Below are positions 8,861 through 18,354 of a stretch of DNA of 64,000 nt, piece by piece. The notes below the pieces were generated by a model. It ran no database searches and was not told the DNA's origin. It worked only from the letters and a program-made list of their open reading frames with translations. The position numbers and the translations under genes are program-made. How positions within the stretch are numbered: position 1 is the stretch's first letter; every line of letters begins with the position of its first letter. The stretch is from the NCBI RefSeq assembly GCF_002285435.1, contig NZ_NSBT01000039.1, positions 18,717 through 82,716 on the forward strand. Direction: 5' to 3'. This DNA is from Actibacterium ureilyticum. Lineage in GTDB: Bacteria; Pseudomonadota; Alphaproteobacteria; Rhodobacterales; Rhodobacteraceae.

Positions 8861-9985
8861 TCAAGCACCCGCGCGCAGCCGGTCACGGTTCATCGCCAGC
8901 CACATCACCGACAGGATCAGCGGCGCATTGTCCAGCTCGCCGCTATCCAGCAGGGCCATCAGCCGGTCGAAATCGACCACATGGCTGCGGATATCCTCGT
9001 GCTCGTCGGCCAGCCCGCCCAGCCGTGTGTCCCGCGACGGCAGATCGGCAATCCCGATGAACGAGGTGATGTATTCCGCCTGTGCGCCTGGCGACGGGTA
9101 ATAGCCCTGAACCTTGTGCAGCGCGCCCAGCTCCAGCCCGGCCTCCTCCAGCGCCTCGCGCCGGACGGTGGTTTCCGGGCTTTCGCCGGGATCGAGCCGC
9201 CCCGCGATCGCCTCCAGAAGCCAGCATTGCGCGTCGCCCCGCGCCATCGGGCCCACGCGGAACTGTTCGATCAGCAGCACCCGGTCGCGCAGCGGGTCAT
9301 AGGGCAGAACGGTCGCGCTGTCGGCGGCCAGAAACGCCGCGCGATCCATCGGTTCGCTCATCGTGCCGTCGAACCGCCGGTGGCGCAGACGGAAATCGCC
9401 GATGGCGAAGAAATCGGTATAGGGCTGGTCATAGTTCAGGATTTCCACGTCCCCCGGCCCGGCCGCATGGCGCAGAGTGACGGGAACGTGATCGCGCGCA
9501 TTGACCCGCGCCGCCGCCCGCGCCCGGATCGTCGGCAGGCGCCCGGCGATGACCTGCGGCGGATGGGTGCCAAAGGCGGCCATCACCTCGTCCGCGGCCA
9601 GGATCGACAGCGCCGCCCAGTCGCGCGCCCAGGCGCCGGTGTCCCACGGATCGCCCGCGATCCCCGCGCGCAGCTCTGGCAGATAGGTGCGCGCGGTGCG
9701 CAGCCCGCCACCGGCGCGCACCGACATCTGGTGCGGTGCCAGCCCGTAACAGGCCTGGTGGAAATCCAGCGCCGCCAGCGCGTCATCGTCCAGCCCGGCG
9801 ATCAGCGCCCCCGGCAGCGTGGCACCCGGCACCGCCGCCACCAGCGGCGCCAGCCCGGCCCCGTCGTCGAACGCCGCGAACCCCTCCAGTATCGCGGATT
9901 GCCCCGGCGCGACCTGTGCCCGGCGCAGAATGCGGGCCAGGAACGGCAGGTGCGCCAGCCGTCCATACACGAAAAGCTCTGTCAT
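8861..9985 (-). CDS. trgB: TrgB-type Nudix (ADP-ribose pyrophosphatase-like) protein
   Basis: A 374-residue two-domain protein. Residues 1-130 resemble a gamma-glutamylcyclotransferase-like fold (starts ELFVYGRL). Residues about 190-370 are a Nudix hydrolase of the ADP-ribose pyrophosphatase branch. The Nudix box is visible as GRLDPGESPETTVRREALEEAGLELG, given here only as residues near 260-285 with its REALEEAG core. The stretch LLIEQFRVG is typical of NudF. It should hydrolyse ADP-ribose or similar nucleoside diphosphates. TrgB was named in Rhodobacter sphaeroides for tellurite resistance; the biochemical link is unclear. It lies three bases after trgA. Confidence 0.87.
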   Translation of the reverse strand: MTELFVYGRLAHLPFLARILRRAQVAPGQSAILEGFAAFDDGAGLAPLVAAVPGATLPGALIAGLDDDALAALDFHQACYGLAPHQMSVRAGGGLRTARTYLPELRAGIAGDPWDTGAWARDWAALSILAADEVMAAFGTHPPQVIAGRLPTIRARAAARVNARDHVPVTLRHAAGPGDVEILNYDQPYTDFFAIGDFRLRHRRFDGTMSEPMDRAAFLAADSATVLPYDPLRDRVLLIEQFRVGPMARGDAQCWLLEAIAGRLDPGESPETTVRREALEEAGLELGALHKVQGYYPSPGAQAEYITSFIGIADLPSRDTRLGGLADEHEDIRSHVVDFDRLMALLDSGELDNAPLILSVMWLAMNRDRLRAGA

Positions 9986-9988
9986 GGA

Positions 9989-10432
9989 TCAGGGCCAGCG
10001 CTTCGAGGCCCATTCCGACAGCCACGCCGCCAGAATGCCCCCCACCAGCAGGATCGCGATCACATCGACCGCGCCCAGAATCGCCGCGCCATATTGCGAG
10101 ACCTGGTCGAAAATGCCGGCCACCGCCTCGGTCGGGTTCTTGTAGCGCATGCGCACCGATTGGCGCAGCATCTCATAGATCGAAAAGACCAGCAGCACAT
10201 AGAACAGCATCACCGCCGTGGTGCGGATGCCCTGACCGATGGCGGGGCGATAGCCGCTGCCCGCCAGCCGCCCCATGATCATCCAGCCCGACAGCGCGCC
10301 GATCACGACGCAGATCAGCACGAATTTGCCCGGATCGGACCCCTCGGGCATCGTCGCCTTGAAGGCTTCGGCGGCGAAGAAGGCCACGATGGCGAACCCC
10401 ATGGCGGCAAACAATCTGGAGGCGGTCGGCAT
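9989..10432 (-). CDS. trgA: TrgA family membrane protein (tellurite resistance locus)
   Basis: A 147-residue integral membrane protein with four predicted hydrophobic helices (about residues 7-24, 37-54, 72-90 and 118-137). Its sequence and its place directly before trgB and cysK match TrgA of Rhodobacter sphaeroides, part of the trgAB tellurite-resistance locus. Its biochemical role is unknown. It heads a tight operon, with three bases between its stop and the trgB start. Confidence 0.83.
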   Translation of the reverse strand: MPTASRLFAAMGFAIVAFFAAEAFKATMPEGSDPGKFVLICVVIGALSGWMIMGRLAGSGYRPAIGQGIRTTAVMLFYVLLVFSIYEMLRQSVRMRYKNPTEAVAGIFDQVSQYGAAILGAVDVIAILLVGGILAAWLSEWASKRWP

Positions 10433-11018
10433 ATCGTCAGTTCAGGTCTTGTCACGGTTCACGGTGTCGCGTCGCAGTTTCCGCTTCGAACCGGCGCCGC
10501 GCAAGAGGTCAGATGAAAATTCCCCATTCTGCGGACCCGCGCGCCAACGCCTGCCCCCGCGATTTCGTCTCGCCGCAGGCCGAAGGTTTGCTGCCCGCGC
10601 CGCAGCCTCCGGGTCGGACGGTCGGCAAGGCGCGTCGCCGCACGGATGGTAAGACCGGCCCGCGCCATCTGACCGCTGGGCGCCGCTGGGGTGGGTAGGA
10701 CACCAGTATCAAAGCCATATTTTCAAATGAAATCCAATACTTTTAAGACCTTCTTAAACCAAACTCCCCTCGCAGCGCATATCTGAAACGCCGCGTGGCC
10801 ACCTCGCCGCAGCCCGCGCCGCAGCCGGGCGAGCCGCCTCGGCCCCTGTGTTTCGCCCAAAGCCCCGAACATCACGATGCTGGCGATCCCGTCGCAGCAG
10901 CGCGTTTCATCGCGATAATCCTGCAACACTCTCACCGCCCGTTCGGACGCCCCGGCGGCCGGAATCTGCGCCCCTGTGGGGCGGTGCCGCGCCCGGCAGG
11001 GGATCGGCGCAGGCGGCG
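10433..11018. other. 586-bp intergenic region between photolyase and trgA
   Basis: No convincing gene is present. Short open frames (for example 10513-10698 plus, 61 codons) have compositions typical of GC-rich non-coding frames and no recognisable domain. The stretch 10700-10765 is clearly AT-rich compared with its surroundings. It contains the palindrome TTTAAGA-CCT-TCTTAAA at 10742-10758, a possible operator. It could hold the distant trgA promoter or a small RNA. A short GC hairpin around 10970-10984 follows the photolyase gene but lacks a T-run. Confidence 0.5.
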
Positions 11019-12443
11019 TCAGCCGGTGGATTTGTACCGCTCATAGGCCGCAAGCGCCCCCTCGCGCCCCTTGGACAGGGCCACCACCGGGTCGGGATAG
11101 GCATCCTTGGGCGACAGGTCCCAGGATTGCGGGATCGCGTCGAAATAGGACAACGCGGTATCGGTCGGCGTCTGGCGCCCCTCGGCGATCCAGCGGTCGC
11201 GATATGTGCCCTTGGGGTCGAACTTGTCGGCCTGGGTCTCGGGGTTGAAGATGCGGAAATAAGGCGCGGCATCGGGCCCGGAACCGGCGACCCATTGCCA
11301 GCCCATCGCGTTCGAGGCCGGGTCCCAGTCGATCAGGCAGTCGGCGAACCAGCGCTGCCCGATCCGCCAATCGGCCAGCAGGTGCTTGGTCAGATAGGAT
11401 GCCACGATCATCCGCGCGCGGTTGTGCATGGTGCCGGTCACATACAGCTCGCGCATGGCCGCATCGACAAATGGTACGCCGGTTCGGCCCTGTTTCCAGG
11501 CCAGCACCTCGGGCCGGTCTTCGTCGGTTTTCCACGGGAAACCGTCCCAGCCGTCGCGCCAGTTATCCGTGAAGATGCGCGGCGTGTGATAGGCCAGATG
11601 CCAGGCGAAATCGCGCCAGACCAGCTCCTTCAGGAAATGTTCGGCCCCCGCCGCGCCGTCCGCCTTGGCCCGCTGACCGGCATGCCAGATCGCGCGCGGG
11701 CTGATCTCGCCATAGGTCAGGTTTTCCGACAGGCCCGAGGTCGCGGGCCGGGCCGGGAAATCGCGGTCGTCGCGATAGCCGTCGACCGGGCCGTCCAGAA
11801 ACGCGCGCAACCGGTCCTGTGCGGCCCCCTCGCCCACCTGCATATGGGGTTTCAGCACATCCGCCCCGCGCCGCATATCCGCGCTCAGGTCCCAATCGTC
11901 CAGATCGTCCGAGGCGGGCCAGCTTTCGGGCGCCTTCAGCGCGTCGGGCGCGGGCAGCGGGTCGCCCGGATCGCGGTCGCGCACCGCGCGCCAGAAGGGC
12001 GAATAGACCTGATAGAACCCGCCCTGTTTGGTTTCGACAGTCCAGGGTTCGAACAGGACAAAACCGGCAAAGCTTTGCGCCGTGACGCCCTGATCCTTCA
12101 GCGCGGTCTTGATGGTGCTGTCGCGGTCGATACTGGCCGGGTCATAGGACCGGCTCCAGAACACTTTGTCCGCGCCGGTTTCCTTGATCAGATCGTTCAG
12201 GCACTCCTGTGCCGGGCCGCGCCGCAGGATCAGCCGGCTGCCGACCCCGGACAGGGCCGCGCCGAAGCGGTCCAGCGCCGCGCCCAGCCGAAACCGGGGC
12301 GCCGCGCCCATGTCTGCGACCTGATCGTCGTGGATGAACAAAGGGATGACCGGCTGGCCGGTCGCGACTGCCGCGCTCAGCGCCGGGTGGTCGCCCAACC
12401 GCAAATCGCGGCGCAACCAGAGTATGACGGGTTTCGTGCTCAC
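11019..12443 (-). CDS. phrB: Deoxyribodipyrimidine photolyase
   Basis: A 474-residue flavoprotein that splits UV-induced cyclobutane pyrimidine dimers using blue light. The N-terminal Rossmann-like photolyase domain begins VILWLRRDLRLGDHPAL. The C-terminal helical FAD domain carries TGVPFVDAAMRELYVTG, MHNRARMIVASYLTKHL and the DPASNAMGWQWVAG region. All are typical of class I CPD photolyases. The start is GTG at 12443, overlapping the stop of the upstream aminotransferase gene as GTGA. Length is normal (E. coli PhrB 472). Confidence 0.95.
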   Translation of the reverse strand: MSTKPVILWLRRDLRLGDHPALSAAVATGQPVIPLFIHDDQVADMGAAPRFRLGAALDRFGAALSGVGSRLILRRGPAQECLNDLIKETGADKVFWSRSYDPASIDRDSTIKTALKDQGVTAQSFAGFVLFEPWTVETKQGGFYQVYSPFWRAVRDRDPGDPLPAPDALKAPESWPASDDLDDWDLSADMRRGADVLKPHMQVGEGAAQDRLRAFLDGPVDGYRDDRDFPARPATSGLSENLTYGEISPRAIWHAGQRAKADGAAGAEHFLKELVWRDFAWHLAYHTPRIFTDNWRDGWDGFPWKTDEDRPEVLAWKQGRTGVPFVDAAMRELYVTGTMHNRARMIVASYLTKHLLADWRIGQRWFADCLIDWDPASNAMGWQWVAGSGPDAAPYFRIFNPETQADKFDPKGTYRDRWIAEGRQTPTDTALSYFDAIPQSWDLSPKDAYPDPVVALSKGREGALAAYERYKSTG

Positions 12444-13666
12444 AGCACCTGATCTAGCGCGCCGATCAGCTTGTCCACCTCGGCCGGCGATGTGTAATGC
12501 ACGAAGCTCAGGCGCAGCACCCCGCGCGCCGGGTCGATCCCCAGCGCCTGAAGCGCGCGCACCGCATAGAAGTCGCCGCCCCCCGCCATGATGCCCAAGG
12601 GGGCCAGCCGCGCCGCGACAGTGCCCGCCGATCCGTCGACCTGCAGCGCCACGGTGGGCGCGCGCGCCGCCGCGTCGGCCGGCCCGACCAGCCGCACGGA
12701 ATTCTTGCCCGACAGGTATTCCAGCAGCGGCGCCAGCAGCGCCTGTTCGTGATCGCGCATCAGGTCATGCACCGCCCGCCCCCGCGCCGCCGGGTCGTCA
12801 TGGGCGGCGAAATGGTGGTCGTGCAGCGCATCCAGATAATCGGCAATCCCCGCACAGGCCGCCACCTGCGCGTGATCCGGCCCCGCCGGGGTGAAGCGTT
12901 TGTACAGCACATCGCCGTTGAAATAATGCCCCTGGTTCGGCAGCACCGCCCCCAACGGGCGGCGGATCACCATCGCGCCCTGATGCGGACCATAGGTCTT
13001 ATAGGTCGAGAACAGATAGATATCGGGGCCGATATCGCCCACATGCGGCAACCCGTGCGGCGCATAGCTGACCCCGTCGACGCAGGTAAACGCCCCCGCC
13101 GCATGGGCCACGGCGCAGATCGTGGTGATGTCGTTGACCTCGCCCACCACGTTGGAACAATGCGGGAAACAGACGAGCCGCACATTTTCGTCCAGCAGAT
13201 CGGCCAGGTCGGCAGGGTCCAGATGGCCGGTTTCGGGGTCCATCCGCCATTCGCGGATTTCGATCCCTTCGTCGGCCAGCCGCCGCCAGGGGCCGGTATT
13301 GGCCTCGTGATCCTGGTTGGTGACGACGATGGCCTCGCCCGGCTGCATCCACTGGCGAAAGGCCTGTGCCAGGACATAGGTGTTCTGCGTCGTCGACGGG
13401 CCAAAGGACAGCTCGTCCGGCTCTACCCCCAGGATCGCGGCCAGACGCGCGCGGGCCTCGTCCATCTCGGCCCCGGCCTTGCGGCTGGCGTCATAGGGGC
13501 CATAGGGCTGCACCTTGCGCTGGTGATAGAACCGCGTCAGCCGGTCGATCACCGGCTGGCAGGTATAGGACCCGCCGGCATTTTCGAAAAACGCCTGACC
13601 CCTCAACGACGGCTCGGCAAAGGCCGGGAACTGTGCCCGAACGAATTCCAGATCCAGCGCAGCCAT
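12440..13666 (-). CDS. Class V aminotransferase / cysteine desulfurase-like PLP enzyme
   Basis: A 408-residue fold-type I PLP enzyme of the class V aminotransferase family. The PLP lysine lies in FSTYKTYGPHQG, an Asp-containing pyridine-binding segment in CVDGVSYAPHG, and the substrate loop in FENAGGSYTC near the N-terminus. It resembles SufS/CsdA-type desulfurases, but no suf genes are adjacent, so the substrate is uncertain. An ATG at 13672 sits directly on the AAGGGGG ribosome site, so the ATG at 13666, six bases further, is chosen. The stop is coupled to the photolyase start. Confidence 0.8.
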   Translation of the reverse strand: MAALDLEFVRAQFPAFAEPSLRGQAFFENAGGSYTCQPVIDRLTRFYHQRKVQPYGPYDASRKAGAEMDEARARLAAILGVEPDELSFGPSTTQNTYVLAQAFRQWMQPGEAIVVTNQDHEANTGPWRRLADEGIEIREWRMDPETGHLDPADLADLLDENVRLVCFPHCSNVVGEVNDITTICAVAHAAGAFTCVDGVSYAPHGLPHVGDIGPDIYLFSTYKTYGPHQGAMVIRRPLGAVLPNQGHYFNGDVLYKRFTPAGPDHAQVAACAGIADYLDALHDHHFAAHDDPAARGRAVHDLMRDHEQALLAPLLEYLSGKNSVRLVGPADAAARAPTVALQVDGSAGTVAARLAPLGIMAGGGDFYAVRALQALGIDPARGVLRLSFVHYTSPAEVDKLIGALDQVL

Positions 13667-13684
13667 GCCCATCCCCCTTGCAGC

Positions 13685-13716
13685 AAAAAGCCCCGGCGCA
13701 AAAGGTCCGGGGCTTT
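13685..13716 (-). terminator. Intrinsic terminator after the BCCT transporter gene
   Basis: On the minus strand a perfect 10-bp stem (AAAGCCCCGG with CCGGGGCTTT) with a 10-base loop is followed by a run of T (CTTTTTG). It lies about 35 bases past the transporter stop and just before the aminotransferase gene, so it should separate the two transcripts. Confidence 0.85.
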
Positions 13717-13750
13717 CAGTTAGGCCGGATCAGCGGCCCGGTTCAAGCGC

Positions 13751-15388
13751 TTATCGGTGCTCGGATGTCAGACCCTTGAAGATCGCCCAGCACATCAGCA
13801 AAAGCACCAGTGTGAACGGCAACCCGGTCGAGATCACCATCGCCTGAAGCGCGCCCAGCCCGCCGCCGATCAGCAGAACGATGGCCACCGCGCCCTCGAA
13901 GGTGCACCAGAACACCCGCTGCGGCACCGGCGCGTCGACCTTGCCGCCCGCGGTGATCGTGTCGATCACCAGCGACCCGCTGTCAGACGAGGTGACGAAG
14001 AACACGATCACCAACACGATGCCGATGACGGATGTGATCGACGCCAGCGGCAACCCTTCGAGCATCGCAAACAGCGACAGCGGCGGGTTATAGCTGTCGA
14101 TCACCTCGGCCTTAACCGCGCTGCCGGCGGGATCGCTCAGGACCTGGTCGATGGCGGTGCCGCCGAAAACGGCCATCCACAGCACACAGACCAGCGAGGG
14201 GATGATCAACACGCAGATCACGAATTCGCGTACCGTCCGGCCCCGGCTGACGCGGGCGATGAACATGCCCACGAAGGGCGACCAGCTGATCCACCACGCC
14301 CAGTAAAACGCGGTCCAGCCCTGCATATAGCCGGTGTCCTCGCGCCCGAACGGGTTCGACAGCGGCACGATATCGGCGGCATAGGTGCCAAGCCCGGCCA
14401 CAAAATCGCTGAGGATCGTCATGGTCGGTCCCGCCAGCAGCACGAACAGCAGCAGCAGCGCCGCGATCCCCATGTTGATCTCGGACAGGACCTTGACCCC
14501 GCCATCCAGCCCCCGCAGCACCGAAATCAGCGCCACGCCGGTGATGACCGAAATCAGGATGACCTGCACCGTGATGGAATTGGGGATGCCAAACACATGC
14601 TCCAGCCCCGCATTGGCCTGTTGCGCGCCAAAGCCCAGGCTGGTGGCCAGCCCAAACAGCGTGGCAAAGACCGCCAGAGTGTCGATGATATGCCCGGTCC
14701 AGCCCCAGACACGATCCCCGAAGATCGGATAGAATGCCGAGCGAATCGTCAGCGGCAGCCCCTTGTTGAACGTGAACAGCGCCAGCGCCAGCGCGACGAT
14801 GGCATAGATCGCCCAGGGGTGCAGACCCCAGTGATAGATCGTGGCGGCCAGGCCCATGCGCTTTGCGGCCTCGACATTCGCGGCGATGATCGTGCCATCC
14901 TCGGCGATCGGGCTGGGCACGCCCAGGGGTTCGGAAATCGCCATGTGATAGACCGGCTCCAGCACGCCGAAGAACATCAGCCCGATGCCCATCCCGGCGG
15001 CGAACAGCATCGCGAACCACCCGACATAGGTATAGTCGGGCACCGCATCCTTGCCGCCCAGCCGTACCGCGCCCCAGGGGCTGACGATCAGGAACAGGCA
15101 GAACAGCACGAAGATGTTGGCCGAAATCAGGAAGAACCAGTCGAAGGTGCTGGTCAGCGCCGGCCGCAGCCAGCCGAAGAATTCGCCCGCCTGCTCCGGC
15201 AGGGCCAGCGCGTAAAAGACAAAGGCCACGATGGCCACGCCCGAGATCAGGAAAACCGGGTTGTGAATGTCAAAGCCGAAGGGCCCGATCTGGCCTTCGA
15301 CATTGTCCTGTCCGATCTCGTAATCGGTATCGATCAGATCCGCCGGGCCGTCGGGCTCGGGGATGCCTTGGTTGGTGTCATCGGCCAT
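13751..15388 (-). CDS. BCCT-family glycine betaine/choline/carnitine transporter
   Basis: A 545-residue secondary transporter with 12 predicted membrane helices that imports quaternary ammonium compounds with Na+ or H+. The family signature is clear in TAFYWAWWISWSPFVGMFIA with the RVSRGRT segment after it. Conserved tryptophans and MGIGLMFFGVLEP of helix 3 are also present. The N-terminal 40 residues are acidic and hydrophilic. AAGGAGGTC precedes the ATG at a good distance. A universal stress protein gene lies just downstream of the divergent-free upstream side (15442-15861, same strand), so stress protein and osmolyte transporter are probably one unit. The exact substrate cannot be read from sequence. 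Confidence 0.93.
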   Translation of the reverse strand: MADDTNQGIPEPDGPADLIDTDYEIGQDNVEGQIGPFGFDIHNPVFLISGVAIVAFVFYALALPEQAGEFFGWLRPALTSTFDWFFLISANIFVLFCLFLIVSPWGAVRLGGKDAVPDYTYVGWFAMLFAAGMGIGLMFFGVLEPVYHMAISEPLGVPSPIAEDGTIIAANVEAAKRMGLAATIYHWGLHPWAIYAIVALALALFTFNKGLPLTIRSAFYPIFGDRVWGWTGHIIDTLAVFATLFGLATSLGFGAQQANAGLEHVFGIPNSITVQVILISVITGVALISVLRGLDGGVKVLSEINMGIAALLLLFVLLAGPTMTILSDFVAGLGTYAADIVPLSNPFGREDTGYMQGWTAFYWAWWISWSPFVGMFIARVSRGRTVREFVICVLIIPSLVCVLWMAVFGGTAIDQVLSDPAGSAVKAEVIDSYNPPLSLFAMLEGLPLASITSVIGIVLVIVFFVTSSDSGSLVIDTITAGGKVDAPVPQRVFWCTFEGAVAIVLLIGGGLGALQAMVISTGLPFTLVLLLMCWAIFKGLTSEHR

Positions 15389-15441
15389 GGCCGACCTCCT
15401 TGTTGGTTGTTTTTCTTGCGCGCGTTGGTGGGGCTGCGGCC

Positions 15442-15861
15442 CTAGTCGGGCCGGACGATCAGGACCGAGGCCCCGGAATGGCTGGCCATGCGCCCGCCAT
15501 GGGACGGCAACAGGTAATCGGCCACCCCCGGCACGTGGCTGGCCATCACCACCAGATCGGCGCCGACCTGTTCCACCGCCTTGAGCAGGGAATCGTCCAT
15601 GTCGACCGCCGGGTCAGGGGTGATCAGCGCCTTGGCCGTCGCGCTGTGACCGTGTTTGGCGGCCTGTTCGGCGGCAAAGGCGTCCAGCTTCTGCTGGAAT
15701 TCTTGCGGGGTGTGGGCCAGCTTGCCCGGTGTCGCGGCGCCGACCGCGACATAGCAGACCGGCGCGCCGTAATGACGGGCCAGATCGGCGGTCACGCCCA
15801 ACGCCCGCCCCAGCCTTTCGGCATGGGCCAGGTCGACGGGCGCCATGATTTGGGTGAACAT
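15442..15861 (-). CDS. Universal stress protein (UspA family)
   Basis: A 139-residue cytoplasmic Usp-fold protein. It starts FTQIMAPVDLAHAERLGRA and ends with the nucleotide-binding motif GADLVVMASHVPG followed by GRMASHSGASVLIVRPD. This G-2x-G-9x-G(S/T) pattern belongs to the ATP-binding subgroup. The frame is open to 15981, but the ATG at 15861 has the ribosome site GAGGAGA and matches family starts. It is encoded just upstream of the BCCT transporter on the same strand (53 bases). The pairing of Usp proteins with transporters is common and suggests a regulatory role for the transporter. Confidence 0.88.
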   Translation of the reverse strand: MFTQIMAPVDLAHAERLGRALGVTADLARHYGAPVCYVAVGAATPGKLAHTPQEFQQKLDAFAAEQAAKHGHSATAKALITPDPAVDMDDSLLKAVEQVGADLVVMASHVPGVADYLLPSHGGRMASHSGASVLIVRPD

Positions 15862-16117
15862 CTCTGTCTCCTCTCTTTTCTGTCCCGCGGTCCGGCGGGG
15901 CCGCATGTCGCCATGGGCCGGCCGGATCACGCATTGGCGTCTTTTCGAGGCAGAACCCCCCAGAAGCCGGAAGGTTCCCATGGGTCAGCCTAACGCGGGA
16001 CAGCCTGCCATGACACCCGTGGGCGGCGGATAAAGGGACAAACGCGACCTGATGGGTCGTTTTCGGGGGGCTTCGGGGCCGCCGCCACGGACCGGGCGGC
16101 GGCGATGCGCGAACGCG

Positions 16118-17107
16118 TCAGGCGTTCACATCGACGACGACGCGGCCCTTGACCTGACCGGCCAGGATTTCGGCGCCCAGCCGGGGCAGATCGGCCAGCG
16201 TGGCGGGCACGATCATCGATTCCAGCTTGTCCATCGGCAGATCGCGCGCGATGCGCTTCCACGCCCGCAGCCGGTGTTCATAGGGCTGCATGACGGAATC
16301 GATCCCCAACAGGTTCACCCCCCGCAGCAGGAACGGAATGACCGTCGCGGGCAGCGCCGCGCCACCGGCCAGCCCCACCGCCGCGACCGACGCGCCATAG
16401 TTCATCTGCCCCAGCACACGGGCCAGCATGGCGCCGCCCACCGCATCGACGCAGCCCGACCAGATCTCGGTCTCCAGCGGGCGCTTGACGGTCTCGTTAA
16501 GGTCATCGCGGGGCACGATCTGCTTGGCACCCAGCGATCGCAGGTAATCGGCGGTTTCGGGCCGTCCGGTCACACCGGCCACGTCATAGCCCAGATTGGC
16601 CAGGATCGCGGTGGCGACCGACCCCACACCGCCCGCAGCGCCGGTGACCAGAACCGGCCCCTGCCCCGGCGACAGGCCGTGCGCCTCCAGCACATCGACA
16701 GCCAGCATCGCGGTAAACCCCGCCGTGCCCACCGCCATCGCCTGACGCGTGCTCAGCCCGTCGGGCAGCGGCACCAGCCAGTCGGCCTTAACACGGGCCT
16801 TCTGGGCATAGCCGCCCCAGTGTACCTCGCCCACGCGCCAGCCGGTCAGCACGACCTTGTCGCCGGGCTTGTAACGGGCATCGGTGGATGTTTCGACCGT
16901 ACCGGCGAAATCGATCCCCGGCACATGGGGATATGTGCGCACCAGCCCGCCGCCCGGACCGATGCACAGCCCGTCCTTGTAATTGACGGTGGAATAGTCG
17001 ACCGCGACCGTCACCTCGCCCTCGGGCAGGCGGTCCTCGTCGATCTGTTGCACCGCGGCGTGGGTCTTGCCGTCGGCGTCCTTCTCGACGACCAGAGCGT
17101 TGAACAT
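16118..17107 (-). CDS. acuI: Acrylyl-CoA reductase AcuI / YhdH-type MDR oxidoreductase
   Basis: A 329-residue zinc-independent medium-chain dehydrogenase. AcuI reduces toxic acryloyl-CoA to propionyl-CoA with NADPH, a step in DMSP and 3-hydroxypropionate metabolism in Rhodobacteraceae. The N-terminus reads MFNALVVEKDADGKTHAA. The family segment VDYSTVNYKDGLC is near residue 38 and the dinucleotide motif VTGAAGGVGSVAT near residue 155. The frame extends to 17242, but the ATG at 17107 matches family starts. No DMSP lyase gene is adjacent, so the gene probably serves detoxification or a separate pathway. Confidence 0.88.
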   Translation of the reverse strand: MFNALVVEKDADGKTHAAVQQIDEDRLPEGEVTVAVDYSTVNYKDGLCIGPGGGLVRTYPHVPGIDFAGTVETSTDARYKPGDKVVLTGWRVGEVHWGGYAQKARVKADWLVPLPDGLSTRQAMAVGTAGFTAMLAVDVLEAHGLSPGQGPVLVTGAAGGVGSVATAILANLGYDVAGVTGRPETADYLRSLGAKQIVPRDDLNETVKRPLETEIWSGCVDAVGGAMLARVLGQMNYGASVAAVGLAGGAALPATVIPFLLRGVNLLGIDSVMQPYEHRLRAWKRIARDLPMDKLESMIVPATLADLPRLGAEILAGQVKGRVVVDVNA

Positions 17108-17279
17108 GTAAAGCCCCCCTTTCAGATATCGTCCGGCAGGCACCGCCGGTCCGTGATCCGGCCGGGTGGCCCCGCCGCCATCGGCATCGCGCGGATCGGG
17201 CCACGGCGAAGCGTCTGGTGATTGACCATCTGCATCACACAAACCGCCACAGGTAAAGAGCGCATCGCGCCCCCGCCCG

Positions 17280-18122
17280 CTAAAGCACCGCCGTGCCCAG
17301 CTGCATCGCCGCCGCCCCCAACAGGACCAGCCCCGTGGCCAGCGGCAAGCCCCGGTCGTCCGCCGCCATCCGTTCCAGGATGATGAACAGCGTCACCGCC
17401 CCCATCCACAGCAGCGACATCATCCCGCCCACCAATCCCAGCAGCATCAGCGCCCAGCAACAGCCGATGCCCCAAAGCCCCAGCCGCACCCCCAGCCACA
17501 GCGCCGTCAGCCGCCCCGGCGCCCAGTTTTCGGCAAAGACCACCAGCGGGTCGCGGCAGCGGTCCAGACAGGCCGATTTCGCGGGCGTCAGCTGATAGAC
17601 CCCCGCCAGCGCCATCAGACCGGCATTGACATGGGGCGTCAGGCTCTGGCCCAGCGGCGTCACCAGCCCCGCCGCGACCAGCCCCGTCTGCGCCCCCGCC
17701 GCCAGCACTGCAAAGCCCAGCCAGGCCAGCAGATAGCCCGCCGTCAGATCCAGCACCGCACCCCGGCCCTGCGCCCCGGCGGTGGCCAGATCGTCGAACA
17801 CCGCCAGCGACGGGCGCACGGCGGGCAGCATCATCGCCGCCGCCATCACCGCCCACATCATCACCAGCCGCAGATACCCCGTCAGATCCTGCGTCAGGCC
17901 GCACATCCCGGCCCAGACCTCGGCGCCATAGATCAGCGCCATCTGCCGCATCTCGCTGCTTTCGCCCAGCAGCAGCGCCGCCGCCCAGGCCGCCAGGATC
18001 GCCGCATGGATCACCAGCCAAGGCGCCGTTCCCAAACGATGCGCGCCGCGCGGTGGCGGCGTCGCAATCCCTTGGCTGTGGGGGGCCGGCGCGGGCCGGG
18101 CTGAATTCCGTGACGAAACCAA
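17280..18122 (-). CDS. DUF2182 predicted metal-binding integral membrane protein
   Basis: A 280-residue polytopic membrane protein with about six to seven hydrophobic segments. The family features are MMLPAVRPSLAVFD, YQLTPAKSACLDRCRDPL and GIGCCWALMLLG, which carry the conserved cysteines and methionines thought to bind metal (COG5486). The function is unknown. The longest frame begins with TTG at 18122, preceded by AAGG. The first 30 residues are proline-rich and poorly conserved, so the real start could be further in. It is divergent from the binding-protein gene at 18355. Confidence 0.75.
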   Translation of the reverse strand: MVSSRNSARPAPAPHSQGIATPPPRGAHRLGTAPWLVIHAAILAAWAAALLLGESSEMRQMALIYGAEVWAGMCGLTQDLTGYLRLVMMWAVMAAAMMLPAVRPSLAVFDDLATAGAQGRGAVLDLTAGYLLAWLGFAVLAAGAQTGLVAAGLVTPLGQSLTPHVNAGLMALAGVYQLTPAKSACLDRCRDPLVVFAENWAPGRLTALWLGVRLGLWGIGCCWALMLLGLVGGMMSLLWMGAVTLFIILERMAADDRGLPLATGLVLLGAAAMQLGTAVL

Positions 18123-18354
18123 TCAAATATGCCTTGTGGAACAATTTTGCGTATAAAACGTGGACAATCGCGGCCGATCCAGCCCGCTCTGCCGCACCAG
18201 CGGATTTCTGCTGATTTTGCGGTCGAACCCATCCCAAGCCGCCCGCATTCCAGGCCCCCGCCGCCCGCGCCGCGGGGGCATCGATTCCAGCTTGTCGGGC
18301 TGGCACAGTTCCAATAGCGTCGGTGCGATACCACTCTTGATGAAGGTGACGTGC

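Noticed and set aside
10513..10698. 61-codon plus-strand ORF with an AGAGG upstream
   Set aside because: Composition is Pro/Arg/Gly-rich as in non-coding GC-rich frames, no domain is visible, and nothing nearby supports it.
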